The position numbers and the translations under genes were made by a program. A stretch of DNA of 64,000 bases from Phialocephala subalpina (taxonomy: Eukaryota > Ascomycota > Leotiomycetes > Helotiales > Mollisiaceae): NCBI GenBank assembly GCA_900073065.1, contig FJOG01000004.1:368061-432060 (forward strand), given 5' to 3'. Below are positions 1 through 11,086 of the stretch, piece by piece. Below the pieces are notes generated by a model. It was given only the letters and a program-made list of their open reading frames with translations. It did no database searches and was not told the origin of the DNA. Numbering within the stretch: position 1 is the stretch's first letter; each line of letters starts with the position of its first letter.

Positions 1-822
1 GATATCGGGAATACATCAAAGCCTGTTGAGCAGGAGGCGTACAAAGCTAAACTGATGTGTAACGACATGTTGGAGTTATTAGGCGGTGCTGGGATTGAGG
101 ACAACCAACAAGTATGACCAATTACAAAGCGTGGACAATAGTGAAGCAGCATTCGCTAATACGAAAAGAAGATCGTCGTTGTCAGCCACGACTGGGGTAC
201 CCACCTAGCCTCGCGCCTAGTTCTTCACTATCCACATCGATTTTCGGCATGCGTTCTGGTTTCTGCACCATACATGCCGCCGTTCCCTCGAAAGCACAGC
301 CTCAATGAATGGGTGGAGATGTTTCCAAACTTTTCGTACTGGAAATTTTTCAGCTCCGACAGCTGCCCAACTCTTATTCGTAAAAACATCTCCTTGTTCT
401 GGAACTGTGTTGTCCGCACCGGAAAAGAAACGGCCGTACCTATGTCCGACTTGGAGAGAATATTGAGCGCTAGTACATCCAGTAGCGAACTTTACGAAAG
501 ACCAGCTTTGTGGGACAAGGCCACTTACGATGCGTATACCAATACGTACCTTCGTGGCGGCTGGGAAGCACCCATGACTTGGTATAAGGCTTTCTTCGAA
601 AACTTCAACGACGAGGAAATCTTCATTATCGACCCGAAAATTCAGCATCCAGTTCTCATCGTTGTTGGAGACAATGACCCGGCGCTCCCTATAGAAGTAG
701 CGATTTCTTCCGAGAAGCTTCTTGCTTGCGGAACTGTATTGTCGTTGCCGTGTGGGCATTGGATTCCACAGGAAATGGGGGTAGAGTTAGCAAAGATGGT
801 AATTCAATGGCTGCGGCTGTGA
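1..822 (+). CDS. Alpha/beta hydrolase, epoxide-hydrolase-like (5' partial)
   Basis: This is the 3' part of an alpha/beta-hydrolase gene that enters from the left edge. Exon 1 (1-111) and exon 2 (169-822) flank a 57-nt phase-0 intron (112-168) with a CTAAT branch-like site. The joined partial protein has 254 residues. The nucleophile elbow reads V-V-V-S-H-D-W-G, the form in which epoxide hydrolases and related dehalogenases use Asp as nucleophile. The acid is probably the Asp in V-V-G-D-N-D-P, and the base is the His in C-G-H-W-I-P-Q-E near the C-terminus. All three catalytic positions are therefore present in the usual order. The oxyanion HGxP motif would lie upstream of the window. Substrate cannot be told; such enzymes hydrolyse epoxides of xenobiotics or secondary metabolites. 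The family call is firm and the reaction is inferred from the Asp nucleophile. Confidence 0.85.
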
Positions 823-1029
823 TAGAACGATCATTTAAAAGACGTCGAGACGAGGAAAGAGGTTCGATTCTGGTTGCCTACTTAGAATCTAAGGTCAAGA
901 GAGAAAAGAGAAAGAGGCCAGCTATGTTATATACAATTGCAATGAGTGCTTCAAGCCCTTAAACCTAAAGCAAGGTTCTTATACTAAACCGCTCAATTAT
1001 ATATTACCAAAGTTATGATATTACCCTTC

Positions 1030-1200
1030 CTTTCTAAAGAAGAGCGCGCTCGTTCTTTTATTTATTTTAATAACTAATTGATTAAAACTTGGAGAGAATT
1101 GCTTTATAAATCAATAATATATAATATTTCTTTTATTATAATAATATTAATAAATGAAATTATAATTTATGTAATAAAATTAAATTAATATTTTGATTCT
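1030..1200. other. AT-rich intergenic island
   Basis: The spacer 823-1304 has no supportable gene apart from this block. It is made almost only of A and T (runs of ATAATAT, TTATTAT and TTTATT). Such blocks in filamentous ascomycetes are often RIP-mutated repeat remnants. No coding relic is recognisable in it, so the origin is inferred. Confidence 0.55.
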
Positions 1201-1304
1201 CATTCCTAGCCTCACGACGATATGTTTACAATGTTTTATAAATTCTCGAATTCAATGCTCTTTGATCATGGCTATGGGAAGTACTGAGCGATCATATATC
1301 ATGT

Positions 1305-1547
1305 TCAACGAAGAGTAGGATCCTCTGGCTCTTGGGCAAGTTCTGCAGGGATTGACCAAATCACTATTATAAAGGCCATGTCACTGTTTTTTAGAGTCCC
1401 AAGTTCTGTTTGGTAGCAGTTGAAGACTTTAAAGCTGCTTTTCTTTGCCTGTAAGTTTATGAATGTGCCTTCTCCTTCCCCATTTAAGCGAGTTGATCTT
1501 CGAATGAAGATTTTGTGGACTTTTCGCGACCTCACCTCCTTGATCAT
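1305..1547 (-). CDS. Small hypothetical protein, possibly a 3' exon
   Basis: An 80-codon frame from an ATG at 1547 to a TGA at 1305. Its composition looks protein-like: a basic N-terminal half (K-V-H-K-I-F-I-R-R) and a hydrophobic stretch (M-A-F-I-I-V-I-W-S-I). I recognise no family. It could be the last exon of a gene whose upstream part lies at 1550-1670, or a remnant. Support is weak. Confidence 0.25.
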   Translation of the reverse strand: MIKEVRSRKVHKIFIRRSTRLNGEGEGTFINLQAKKSSFKVFNCYQTELGTLKNSDMAFIIVIWSIPAELAQEPEDPTLR

Positions 1548-1673
1548 CCCATGTAGAACCAAACAAGCTTAACTCATAAAGCGTCTCTTAATTCGAAGGC
1601 AAAATGGTAGAAACATTTATAATTGGAGTAGAGATGAACACCACCAATACTGCCGAAAACCTACAAAATCACG

Positions 1674-2930
1674 TTAGTCTATTCTCTGAGCAGGGTGTAG
1701 AACAACATACGCAGCAGTTGCAGTAAATATATCAATCCTTGACGCAGTCCCATTGGTCAAGAATATCAAACCCACAGCAAATATAACAGCAAAACCAGCA
1801 ATAGTGAGCAATAGGTCTCTCGTTCCATGAAGTTGAGACAGGACAGTAATAGCGACGGTAGGCAATAAGCATGCTACGATCGTTGAGACAGCAGACGTGA
1901 ACCTCAATATGCCTCTCTCTGAATACTTGGCCAAGGTTTCCTTGCTGAACTCCTTCGAAGGCTTCGGTCTTTGAGGTCGCGCGACAATGTGTGCATCGTC
2001 TTGGGTCTTTACTTCATCGCTAGCATTTGAATTGTTGTTGTCTCTTCTATTCTGCTTGTGCTTCTTATAGTTGGCCCAGAAGGGAACGAATCTCGAGGCA
2101 ACCCAGCGTGAGAAGCCATCGATCTTACGCGGCGGAAGCGTCGAGACCAGATCAAGGTCGTCAGAAGGAGTTGGCTGAGACCAGATGAGCGCCCAGATCA
2201 TTTTCAGAAATTGCCATTTGAGCGACCCAGTCTCTTCCTCAGTCTCGTAGAGATATCCCCAAGTGTTTTGCTCCCCATTGCCTCCGATACAAAATCCTCC
2301 CGCATCTTTGTCACGAAGCCATTTTCGAAGACTCTTCATGTTATGAGGCTCAGGCTCTGGGAGAGCACATATTTGAGAGTACTGGAGCAGCGCGTCATCT
2401 AAAGCAACTTGATCAGAGAAAGCTTGCCGGGTTGTGTCTACAGTGGACTTACTGTATTCTTTCAAAGCGATCCGAATCAGCTTTACGATTTCCCACTGCT
2501 CGTTATTTGGTGCTTCCGATCTCATCAATTTGTCCGCACGCAATGCATACTTGCATGCGTCGCTATCACCCCTCCGCGCATCTTCCAGCTCCGCTTCGTG
2601 TAATTTTCTTCTCAGCCTTGACAATTCTGCTTGATAGTACAACAGGCTCTTGACGTTTAAGTCTCGAAATCGTGAAAATGATGCAAAGTCTGGTGTCTTT
2701 GCCATAAGCATAGCTACCTGAGGCCATCCGTGAACTGGATTATCGAGATCATCCTCAGCATATCCATCAGCTGGGATTAAAGGCGCGGGGAAACAGTTTC
2801 CTGAAAATGCCGGAAAAGAAGGAGTCAATGGTGTTGTTCTTGTCGAATTTGGATCTACAACAGTAGCTGATACGTTCGACTTTCGACTTGAGATCGACTG
2901 TGCGTCGTTGACGCTATCTCTGCTCCTCAT
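1674..2930 (-). CDS. DUF6594-family membrane protein
   Basis: A single-exon gene of 418 residues. It has a Ser/Thr-rich N-terminus (about 1-60), then a soluble region containing a motif of the type H-G-W-P-Q-V-A-x-x-M-A. The middle is helical and rich in charged residues (D-L-N-V-K-S-L-L-Y-Y-Q-A-E-L). The C-terminal 80 residues hold three closely spaced hydrophobic segments (about 340-365, 370-392 and 398-415). The last begins with a motif like R-I-D-I-F-T-A-T-A-A-Y. This layout is that of the fungal DUF6594 family, which is abundant in Pezizomycotina and has no known function. The ATG at 2928-2930 is the first in frame. The frame is intact, unlike several neighbouring accessory genes. Confidence 0.8.
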   Translation of the reverse strand: MRSRDSVNDAQSISSRKSNVSATVVDPNSTRTTPLTPSFPAFSGNCFPAPLIPADGYAEDDLDNPVHGWPQVAMLMAKTPDFASFSRFRDLNVKSLLYYQAELSRLRRKLHEAELEDARRGDSDACKYALRADKLMRSEAPNNEQWEIVKLIRIALKEYSKSTVDTTRQAFSDQVALDDALLQYSQICALPEPEPHNMKSLRKWLRDKDAGGFCIGGNGEQNTWGYLYETEEETGSLKWQFLKMIWALIWSQPTPSDDLDLVSTLPPRKIDGFSRWVASRFVPFWANYKKHKQNRRDNNNSNASDEVKTQDDAHIVARPQRPKPSKEFSKETLAKYSERGILRFTSAVSTIVACLLPTVAITVLSQLHGTRDLLLTIAGFAVIFAVGLIFLTNGTASRIDIFTATAAYVVLHPAQRID

Positions 2931-4963
2931 GGTTAAATTCGAAACAAGGCTACAACGATGGCAATTTCAGGTGGTTCAATAATCTCATCATTGAAACATA
3001 GAGGCACACACTGCTTTTAGAAAAATATCAAACGGCGCATAAGCCTCAAAGATCGAGGATGGGGCGATCTTGTACTCGGTGCAGAACCGCAATGCATCTG
3101 GGCACTGAGAAGAGAGCCTTGATAAAAGCCTGAGATAGGTGGCATGAAGCGATTGGTTGTGAAATTTGAATGGCATGCACGGCTCCAGATGGGATGATAC
3201 AAGGCTGCACGTTGACAGGAGCTGGTGATGTTCTGCATGAAGCCATTAAGCCTTTTGATTTGCTTCTGCGCACGTTATATATAATTGCTGCTTTCAATTC
3301 GTCAATCCCTATGCACTGCCTCCTCAAGGAAAAGAAAAATACGAATCGGCCTTGCAGACATTAGGCGAACCATATTGTAATACGCTCAGGTTCGCAACAG
3401 ATGATAAGCACTCGGAAGTGAGAGCTTTTGCAATGCGGAGCACAAGACTTAAGAGCAACCCTTCGTTGACATTGCCGCGTCATCTTTTCTTACCGAATCT
3501 TCAGTTTTTGGCAGCCATTGCTGCTGATGAGGTGGACGAGCCTTCTGGTCTGGTTGCGAAGGAGAAATCACCTTGTTGGAGGGTGTGCTGACACCCGCAG
3601 ACATCTCTTATAGGCACCGAATAGAAAGTATGGACTCTCTTGCCGCTGTCTCAAGATTTTGGGGGCCGAATTTCTGAGATATGTTCAACCAGAAAGACCA
3701 ACGGTGGCCGAGGTCAAGTCATCCACGTCCATAAAATCATATGACAGATATAGATCGAACGAATCACAAAAGACTCTTGAAAAGGGAATGTAAACAATTG
3801 TCAAATCCGTAGGGCATATAAAGCTTTCAGAAGTTCCGAGATTCGCAATTGTGGGATTGATTTCCCCCTCGGTCATCACACACTCGGTGAGTCGAAATGG
3901 GAAGTCGTCGCTAAGGTTAGCGCCATATACCCGGTAGATCCCCTGGAAAAGTATGCATGCACTGCGCAATCTTCCAACAGACAAACGAAACCGTGTATGC
4001 ACATGCACCTCACCACACCGAAGATGTCCGTTGGTCAATTAGTGAGCATCAAGTCGCCTCAACTGCAAAGGCTTCTGTCGCTGCCTTCTCGACTCTTCCC
4101 CTTATATGACAGCACATCTCGTCGCATATCCTGGTCGCGAAACCTCTTCGATGAAACACCACCACAAGATTCGCTGCGCGAGAAGTGAACTCTTGATGAG
4201 TACACAATCTCAAGGACAAAATGGCCTGTAAGATTCCCAGCCGCTCGGCTATGCCGTCGTGTGTTTCGGATATCTATGGTAGTGGCGATTGTGTTGGTCG
4301 ATGGGGGGCGAAAGGAAGAGGCTAAGGATAGGGACAGCTGAACCACCACCGCCGGACCGAACAGAGTTTATTCACAGGTCGAAAGGGTATATCGAGGGTC
4401 CGGCTCAAGCATGGGAGTCTCGTCGCTCCATCGAATCGGTATTCCACAACTACAATTGGCTAAATCCCATTCGGAGGCTCAACAATGCCCCTGTGTGATC
4501 TTCGAGGTTGTGCTCGACTAGGACATGACAGAACCCGTGCGCCTTTCTTGCCGCTTCCACCTCTGTCGGTGAGCCCATGGGGCGACAATTAATATCTGCC
4601 TTGATAAAAAGGTAGCATTCCTCGCCACTTTGGGCCTGGTCAATCGCAGATAACCATGTCTCAGGCCCTGAGCCTTTTCGGTGTCCTCAGCAGAAGCGGG
4701 ATTTCGTCTCAAAAATTGACGGTTTGAACCGGCTCGCCAGTGTCATATCTCTGAGGGGTGGTCAGCAAAGGAGCCTCACAGGCAGTCTGGGGTAGCACAC
4801 AGCTTGGTAGGCTCCGTTTCCAGATCTATATATCAGTCCTTATTTCAAGTGGCCAAATTCGCTCCAACCATCTGTGAACGAAGTCTTGGATCTGCACGCT
4901 ACTTAACTCACCAATCGAAACCTATCAAATTTCTCTGTAGCAGAGACGTTTGCCCACTTGAAG
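2931..4963. other. Spacer without a supportable gene
   Basis: Two kb between the DUF6594 gene and the retropepsin-like gene. Several open frames of 60-117 codons exist on both strands (the longest on the minus strand at 3685-4038). None has a recognisable domain, a splice partner or a convincing amino-acid composition. The part next to 4964 should contain the promoter of the next gene. Confidence 0.5.
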
Positions 4964-6339
4964 ATGGGAGACCCTAGATCAAGTGGTTAGTTTCCTCGGC
5001 TCCTTAGACAGTTCCCGTACCATGTGCAGAGCCTCAGAGTCTAACAATCTTTCTTAGTTCCAAGCTTGGACGACCGCAAAAATCATTTCTTGTCTGCAAC
5101 GAGCCCCGAGAAACATGACGATCCCTCTACCTGCCGTCGCTCGACCTCGATTACCCCCTCTATTCGATCATTCAGATCTGGAACAACGGAGGTCTACAAT
5201 GAGCCTATCCCTGAGCCTGTCTCCTCGAAGAGAAGGTTTAAAAAGATCACCACAACTGTTGATATCAAGTTGACAATGTGGGATTGTATCAAGGGTTTAA
5301 ATCCTTTTGACAGGAAAGCCCGTATAATCCCGCGCTCCGTGGAAGTGATCGACGAGGGTGACGATACGGATAGTGACGAATATGAGGTAGGCATTATCCA
5401 ACATCACCTTGGACAAGCTTTAATAACATGATTTCAGATCCAAGAATCCCCTTTCATCCAGAATGTGTTTGTCTTGTCGAAAGAGAAAGATGAGCAAGGC
5501 CGTTTCGTATGCAAAGAAGCGCGATGCACTTTCGACACAGGAAACCATCATGGAAACATAGTGTCGAGAGAATTCCTGGTCAGAGAACTCAATATTCCAG
5601 AGTCGGAGTTCATGGGGAAGAGATTGAAGAAATATGAAAGAGAGGGTATTTCCATAACCGGCCATATACTCGTCCCGGATGGAGCTGTTAGACTTGATTG
5701 GTACCATGCCAAGAGTACTCAACGTTACCGGGACATGCGCTTCCTCGTGTCACCACATCCGCACTGCGATCTCGTCATTGGTGCTCAGTCACTTGAGAAG
5801 TATGGAATACTGGCGTCACCAAATTTGTGGAACGGCAACAACATCGTCGAATTCAACGATGGAAAGACAGGTAGGCTTAATCTTTACGCAAGCCGTTGTT
5901 TTCTAGAAATATGCTAATTTGTTTATTACTTCTAGATATTACTAGGCAAGGGCATGAGAGCAATGTAAGTAGGCTAAAGAACGACCTCGACACCCTTGAA
6001 GAAGATTTGAAAGATGCAACCAAAGAACAGAAACAACAGAAGGTCGAAAGTCTGAATTCAAAGATTGCATTGAAGAAGAATGAGATCAAAGTAGCTGAGC
6101 TGGTTCTGAAGCTTTATGATGCCGGGGAGATCTTCAAACAAGACCCCACAAATATCGAGAAGCACAAGGCAGTCACAGAATTGGAGGAACAGCTCAGCGC
6201 CGCTCAGAAGCTACTTCCCAATCAAGCTCCAAGGGGGGTTCCACCTCCTCAAGTCATTATCACGAACCACAACGGGCAGACGAGAACTTCGACAGGCTTC
6301 AGCATCCGTACCTTACGTCCCAGGAATGGCAAAAAGTAG
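4964..6339 (+). CDS. Retropepsin-like (DTG) protein with coiled coil; true 3' end probably later
   Basis: A four-exon model: 4964-4985, 5058-5386, 5438-5870 and 5936-6339, with introns of 72, 51 and 65 nt. The first and third introns carry CTAAC/CTAAT branch-like sites. The model gives 395 residues. Residues 1-115 are polar, with an acidic end (E-G-D-D-T-D-S-D-E-Y-E). A retropepsin-like fold is suggested by F-D-T-G at about residues 149-152, preceded by a Cys-containing strand, and by D-L-V-I-G-A-Q-S-L roughly 90 residues later. That second motif matches the hydrophobic-hydrophobic-Gly signature of aspartic proteases of the retropepsin clan. Exon 4 encodes a long charged coiled coil (about 260-345). 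No reverse transcriptase, integrase or LTR is nearby, so this is not an intact retroelement. The stop at 6337-6339 may be premature: a second frame that looks coding continues to 6692 (see next entry). Confidence 0.6.
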
Positions 6340-6692
6340 ACTTTGACAAAAGTCGTACGGGCCTGCACTACAAATCTCATACGGATCCGGACGAGCTCTC
6401 CAATATCATTCGGTCGCCTCTACCATCAGAAACCTTCAAACCTTTCCAGTTCTACTTGTTTATGGCTGGCCTATTTCTGCCTCCCTCGACCTGTCGCGAT
6501 ATAGAAATTCCGGGAAACACTTCCCACGGTGTTCAGTTCTATGGTATCAAGAGGATTGGACGCTCTTTGCCGTTGTGTGCTTTTTTATTGTTCTGCTTGG
6601 GATCTTTCGAGGTTGACAGGCCATTGGGATTAATATTAGGGTTGGGATCCAACTGCTATGTTTCGTGGATCATCCTTACCTTTAGCTATTAG
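6240..6692 (+). other. Frame-shifted continuation with two hydrophobic segments
   Basis: Frame 0 is open from about 6120 to a stop at 6690-6692. From about 6240 it reads as convincing protein: a Ser/His-rich linker, then H-P-Y-L-T-S-Q-E-W-Q-K, a motif L-F-L-P-P-S-T-C-R-D, and two hydrophobic stretches near the end that look membrane-spanning. No ATG occurs in this frame before 6462, so it needs an upstream part. The preceding gene runs in the adjacent frame. A run of six G at 6233-6238 is exactly where one extra G would join its coiled coil to this frame. I therefore read this as the real C-terminal part of the retropepsin-like protein, separated by a one-base indel or an assembly error. A separate small membrane protein starting at 6462 is the alternative. 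Confidence 0.45.
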
Positions 6693-6780
6693 TTTAACAT
6701 AGCCGCAATACGTATTATTTTGTTTCTACGCGTTTTGTTCAAAGTTCAAATGTGAATATGCTCGGTATTCCTTCTCGCAG

Positions 6781-8054
6781 CATTCGAAAAGAAGATCAAC
6801 GACGAGATAGATGTAATTCCTACGGTGATCCATAAGGCAGTACAAGAAAGTTTAGAATCAAGCAGTGGCGGGATTAGTGTGAGCGAACCTCCTCCTGTTT
6901 CTGGGCACTAATGACGCAAGCAAGTCTATTTTTGGGGGTCGACAAAAATCTCACATCCTGCCGGAGATCGAACGTGAGGTCACTCGACTCAAAAGAAAGA
7001 CAAATGAACTTTTTGGTGAAAAGGCAGGCTTAAGAGACATAATCCTTAAACTAGAACCAGGGATCAAGAATCAACAAAACAAAATCGACCATATGCACCA
7101 ACGACATGATGAAGACATACATGTGTTACAAAATCGTTACCGAAAACTAAAGGGTCAAACCCCTTCTGCGAGGTTGGATGAAGATACGGACACTCTGAGG
7201 CGACAACTGGAGGAAACTCTCGGCCGATTGAACAAGGCGGAGTCGGAAAATAGAAAAATCCACAAACAAACAGCAGCTTTTCGAGAGATGACAATTAAGG
7301 GAGCCGGGGAAGCAGAAGAACAACCGGATGATGCTAAGATCGTTGAGAAGTTCAGAAGCTTGAGAGCGCAAACTCAGATGATAGTCACCAAAGACTGCAA
7401 AGACTGCTCGAGTAACGCAATTCCACCACCTAGTGGTGACGCCAGGCTGCTGGAATTATGGAGTCTCGGACTACCCGCCCCAGAGCTGATGAGGTTGGTG
7501 CAGGGACTGGTGTTTGAACAACTATCGCACATTTTCTTGTTGGCACCAGTATTTGGCTTGAGCGGCCTAGGTCCCACCACGGAACTGGAGGACAGCCTGG
7601 CTAAATTTGAGACAGCACTCAACTCTCTTGATCCAGGTATGAGAAAGAATCCACCTTCCGTGACGGTTTCTGATTATACTGCGTAGCACCCAGGAACGAA
7701 ATCGTTGATTGGAGAAAGCACGCCATCAGATGTGCAGGACTTCTCCACGATCGAGAGGGAGAGCAAATTGCATATGGTATGCCGGAGCTTCTCGCTCCGT
7801 TATTGCGCGATTCAAGTCCTTCTAGCCAAAGCAGGATCCTGAAGCTCTGTCAGGACGCTCTAGCCTTTGCCCTTCTCCTTCAGTGTTGCCTCGATTCATA
7901 CCAGTCTGAATTGCCAGAGCTTAATTCAATGGTAAACGAAGAGGAGGTCTTAGCACAAGCCTGGGAAGGAACAAAAGGGTCGGATGAGTCGCAGAGAGTC
8001 GCCTTTGTCCTCTCGCCGGCATTGGCGAAATATCCTAGTTATGATCTATGCTGA
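6781..8054 (+). CDS. Coiled-coil protein, first exon missing and 3' end uncertain
   Basis: Three exons can be read: 6781-6878, 6925-7636 and 7687-8054, with introns 6879-6924 (46 nt) and 7637-7686 (50 nt). The acceptor before 6781 (TCTCGCAG) and the lack of any ATG after an in-frame stop show that an upstream exon must exist. One donor candidate, at 6543, lies inside the preceding membrane-protein frame in the matching phase. The product has a long heptad-like coiled coil (R-Q-L-E-E-T-L-G-R-L-N-K-A-E-S-E-N) followed by a more globular C-terminal half with Leu-rich helices. After the stop at 8054 the neighbouring frame stays coding-like (L-D-E-E-D-R-K-E-K) to 8193, so a frame break near 8037 is likely. 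No family is recognised. Confidence 0.5.
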
Positions 8055-8747
8055 GCTTGATGAGGAGGATAGGAAGGAAAAAGTCGTTTCGAGGAAGCGA
8101 ATCTGGGTTTCTATCTTCGATATATTCTACACCATAAGGGCGGCCTTCGAGCTGGTGAGATACAATGACAATAGTTCTAGTTCCAGCTCATGAACGAATG
8201 GAGCCTGTTCTATCTGGGAAGATGATCTTAGCCTTATTGACCTCTGTCATCTTAATGTTAGACAGTCTAAGGATAACTATGCGGATTCAACTTAGTGTGG
8301 GAAGTCAGACTCCCGGTGTTAGGAAATTGATACGTCTCTGCAGAAGTACAACGTCCGAAATAGCATGAAAATGCCTTGGCAGATGTACTCCTCAAACTAT
8401 TAATCAAGACGGATGATATTCGAACTCGCCGGAGTCACGTCGCACTGAACCAGCGGATATCGATACGTTAGCAAAGAGCGCTCGTCTGCCACTTACAGGT
8501 CTTGGATTTCAGTAGCTACCGTACAGCAGAAAGTTGTCTGCGAAAATTTTTTGTCGAGAAGCTGCATGAACTTATACATCGATGATACAGAGTCGTAGTC
8601 GTGATGATGAAAGTCAGCCGAATACGAATACGAGTCACTTTACGCGCTCCGCGACTATTTTCTCCGACGCGTCGTCCTGATCGAATATCAATCCTAAGAT
8701 CACCAAACTGATTTTGAAAACCGCCAAATTTCCTGACCATCAACACC

Positions 8748-10079
8748 ATGTCGGACTACGAAGATGATATGGATATGGATGCTCCCGTCGAGCGAAACAC
8801 GATTACTTTCAGCTCGGACAATACCAATTCCAAAGGCAAGAGAAGTGCTGCAAATCTGCCAGTCGAGGCTGAAGATACTCTCCCATGGTAAGGAGCCTTC
8901 TCTTCAAGTTGTGACAGAAGCTGACACATCTGCGAAGGGTCGAGAAATACCGGCCGGATACCTTGGAAGACGTTTCGGGCCACCAAGATATTCTGGCAAC
9001 AATAAACAAATTCGTGGACACAAATGTACGAAAGACTACCCTTCTCTCAAGCCAACTGACACCCTTTACAGCGACTGCCTCATCTCCTACTATACGGTCC
9101 TCCCGGTACCGGCAAAACCTCTACAATCCTCGCCCTCGCACGGAGAATCTATGGCGCGAAGAACGTACGGCAGATGGTGCTCGAACTCAACGCGTCTGAC
9201 GACAGAGGTATCGACGTAGTGCGAGAACAAATCAAGACCTTCGCCAGCACGAAACAGATATTCACAATGAATCCTTCCTCCAATTCATCCGCCTCAATCG
9301 CAGCATACAAGCTCATTATTCTCGACGAGGCAGATGCAATGACATCGACGGCACAGATGGCTCTGCGACGAATTATGGAGAAATACACCGCGAATACGAG
9401 ATTCTGCATTATAGCGAATTATACACACAAGCTCAGTCCTGCGCTGCTGAGCCGTTGTACCAGATTTAGGTTCAGCCCTTTGAAGGAGCCTGATATTAGG
9501 GTGCTGGTAGATAAGGTAATTGAGGAGGAGAATGTGCAGATCACTCCTGATGCGACGAATGCACTGGTGAAGTTGAGCAAGGGGGATATGCGACGAGCGT
9601 TGAATGTTCTTCAAGCATGCCACGCGAGCAGTAAGTCTCTATTGTGAAGGTTTGGAAGTTTGTGCTGATACAGGTTCCAAGGTACTCCTCTTCATCTCAA
9701 AGGTACACCGAAGATCGCCGAGAAGGATATAAAACGGGACCTCATCACCGAAACTACAATCTACGAATGCATCGCCTCTCCCCACCCCGAAGACATAACA
9801 AAGATCAAGGAAACGCTCCTGACGACCTCCGACGTCACATCATGTCTACAAATGATCAATTCTCTGAAAGCTACACAAGGCCTGGCGCTGGCAGATATCA
9901 TCACTGCACTTAGTGAAGAATTGACGAAGCTCGACGTGCCAGCTCCGGTTATGATAACATGGCTGGATGGGCTGGCAGAGGTGGAATACAGACTAAGTGG
10001 TGGAGGCGGCGAGATTATCCAGACTGGAGCTGTGGTTGGTGTTGTGCGAAATGGTGCAGAGCTGATGGAAGTGAATTGA
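8748..10079 (+). CDS. RFC3: Replication factor C subunit 3 (clamp loader)
   Basis: This is a small subunit of the heteropentameric RFC clamp loader, which opens PCNA and loads it on primer-template DNA in the nucleus. Exons are 8748-8887, 8938-9025, 9072-9630 and 9682-10079 (introns 50, 46 and 51 nt), giving 394 residues. The clamp-loader boxes are in order: the N-terminal L-P-W-V-E-K-Y-R-P motif, Walker A G-P-P-G-T-G-K-T (about residues 85-92), L-E-L-N-A-S-D-D-R-G, Walker B L-D-E-A-D-A-M-T, and the S-R-C-T-R-F-R-F arginine-finger box. G-D-M-R-R-A-L-N sits in the lid. Residues around the A and B boxes match yeast Rfc3 (human RFC5) better than Rfc2 or Rfc4. All four exons join without frame problems. 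It is a housekeeping gene embedded between accessory genes. Confidence 0.96.
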
Positions 10080-10619
10080 TTCTCATGCAGGTACGAAAAT
10101 TATGCATAATGGAGGCGTTCTGGGCTGGCCATAGGTCTACTACCACGTGGGAGTTGCTTTACAGAGAAATACGATGCAGATGCTAGTCTTGCTCGATTGG
10201 GATTCGGTCTTTAGAGCGCCTACTCCGCCCCCACATGTTCATTACCTCCACACCATGTCCACTCCACCGCCCGGATTCAAACCCACTTTCCGCCAGTGCG
10301 GATTGTCTTTTCTTCGTGTCAGTCAATTCAGCATGCAGTTCACTTATTATGACATGTCCCGTTCTGATCCATTATGTTTATCTCCCGCTCTCGATCAGCG
10401 CTCGAAGCGGAAGGCAATTCTAACTAGACGGATTAGCGTCATTGGGATCTAGACTGCCAGGAAATCCTGCACCAAGACTCATTAATCTCACTCTTGAAAG
10501 TTTCCAGTCACGAATATTTACAGACAGTGATTTGCTGCTGCTCGAAGCTTTTCAACTTTCCCAGTCACACTGTCTGATCCAAGAACAAACCTCACCCAAC
10601 AATTCGACCTAACGCAACC
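10080..10619. other. Spacer between RFC3 and a small hypothetical gene
   Basis: About 540 bp that should hold the RFC3 3' UTR and the promoter of the following gene. Open frames up to about 100 codons occur, but they are Pro/Ser-rich and have no recognisable feature. I see no gene here. Confidence 0.45.
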
Positions 10620-11018
10620 ATGGAGCTTGAGAACCTCCTTCCCGAGGACCAACAAAAGGCCATCCAGAAATGGTGGGACAAGCGAAGCAAGAATGGGAAC
10701 AAGTCGGAGTTGAGAAGGTTGAACTGCTGTACCATATGTAAGTACCACCAGCTTCTGGAAACATCCGTTCAGGCCATTGGCTGAGAAGCCGTAGTGACGT
10801 TTCACCACAAGGGGACTGTTCCATCCGAGATTCATTCCTCGCAGTCCCTAATTGGGAGAACGCCTTCTCATCGAAGGCCATTTCGGGAAGGATCCGAATT
10901 TCAGGAACCGAGATATCGCACCGAGCCTATATGGGAACAAGAGCGAAAGGCTTTATCATCTCCATCAATGATAATACAAGGAGGCGCGTTCCTTCCCCAA
11001 ATAAATACTCCTTACTAG
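10620..11018 (+). CDS. Small hypothetical protein, two exons
   Basis: An ATG at 10620 opens a helical, charged N-terminus (M-E-L-E-N-L-L-P-E-D-Q-Q-K-A-I-Q-K-W-W) that looks genuinely coding. A perfect GTAAGT donor at 10738 and an acceptor CCGTAG ending at 10794 give a 57-nt intron, and exon 2 runs to a stop at 11018 (113 residues). Without splicing the frame ends at 10784 (54 residues). The exon 2 composition is less convincing (Ser/Pro/Arg-rich), so the end is uncertain. No family is recognised. Confidence 0.4.
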
Positions 11019-11086
11019 CTGCGGCCTCCAACGACAACTTCAAGGTCATCCCGGACCGTATTTTCAGAGCAGCCAGCACACTTTTC

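Noticed and set aside
840..890. A T-arm-like GGTTCGATTCTGG sequence suggesting a tRNA
   Set aside because: No matching acceptor stem, D-arm or anticodon arm could be folded upstream.
4964..6692. A complete LTR retrotransposon around the DTG motif
   Set aside because: No reverse transcriptase, integrase, zinc knuckle, long terminal repeat or primer-binding site is visible; the gene has ordinary spliceosomal introns.
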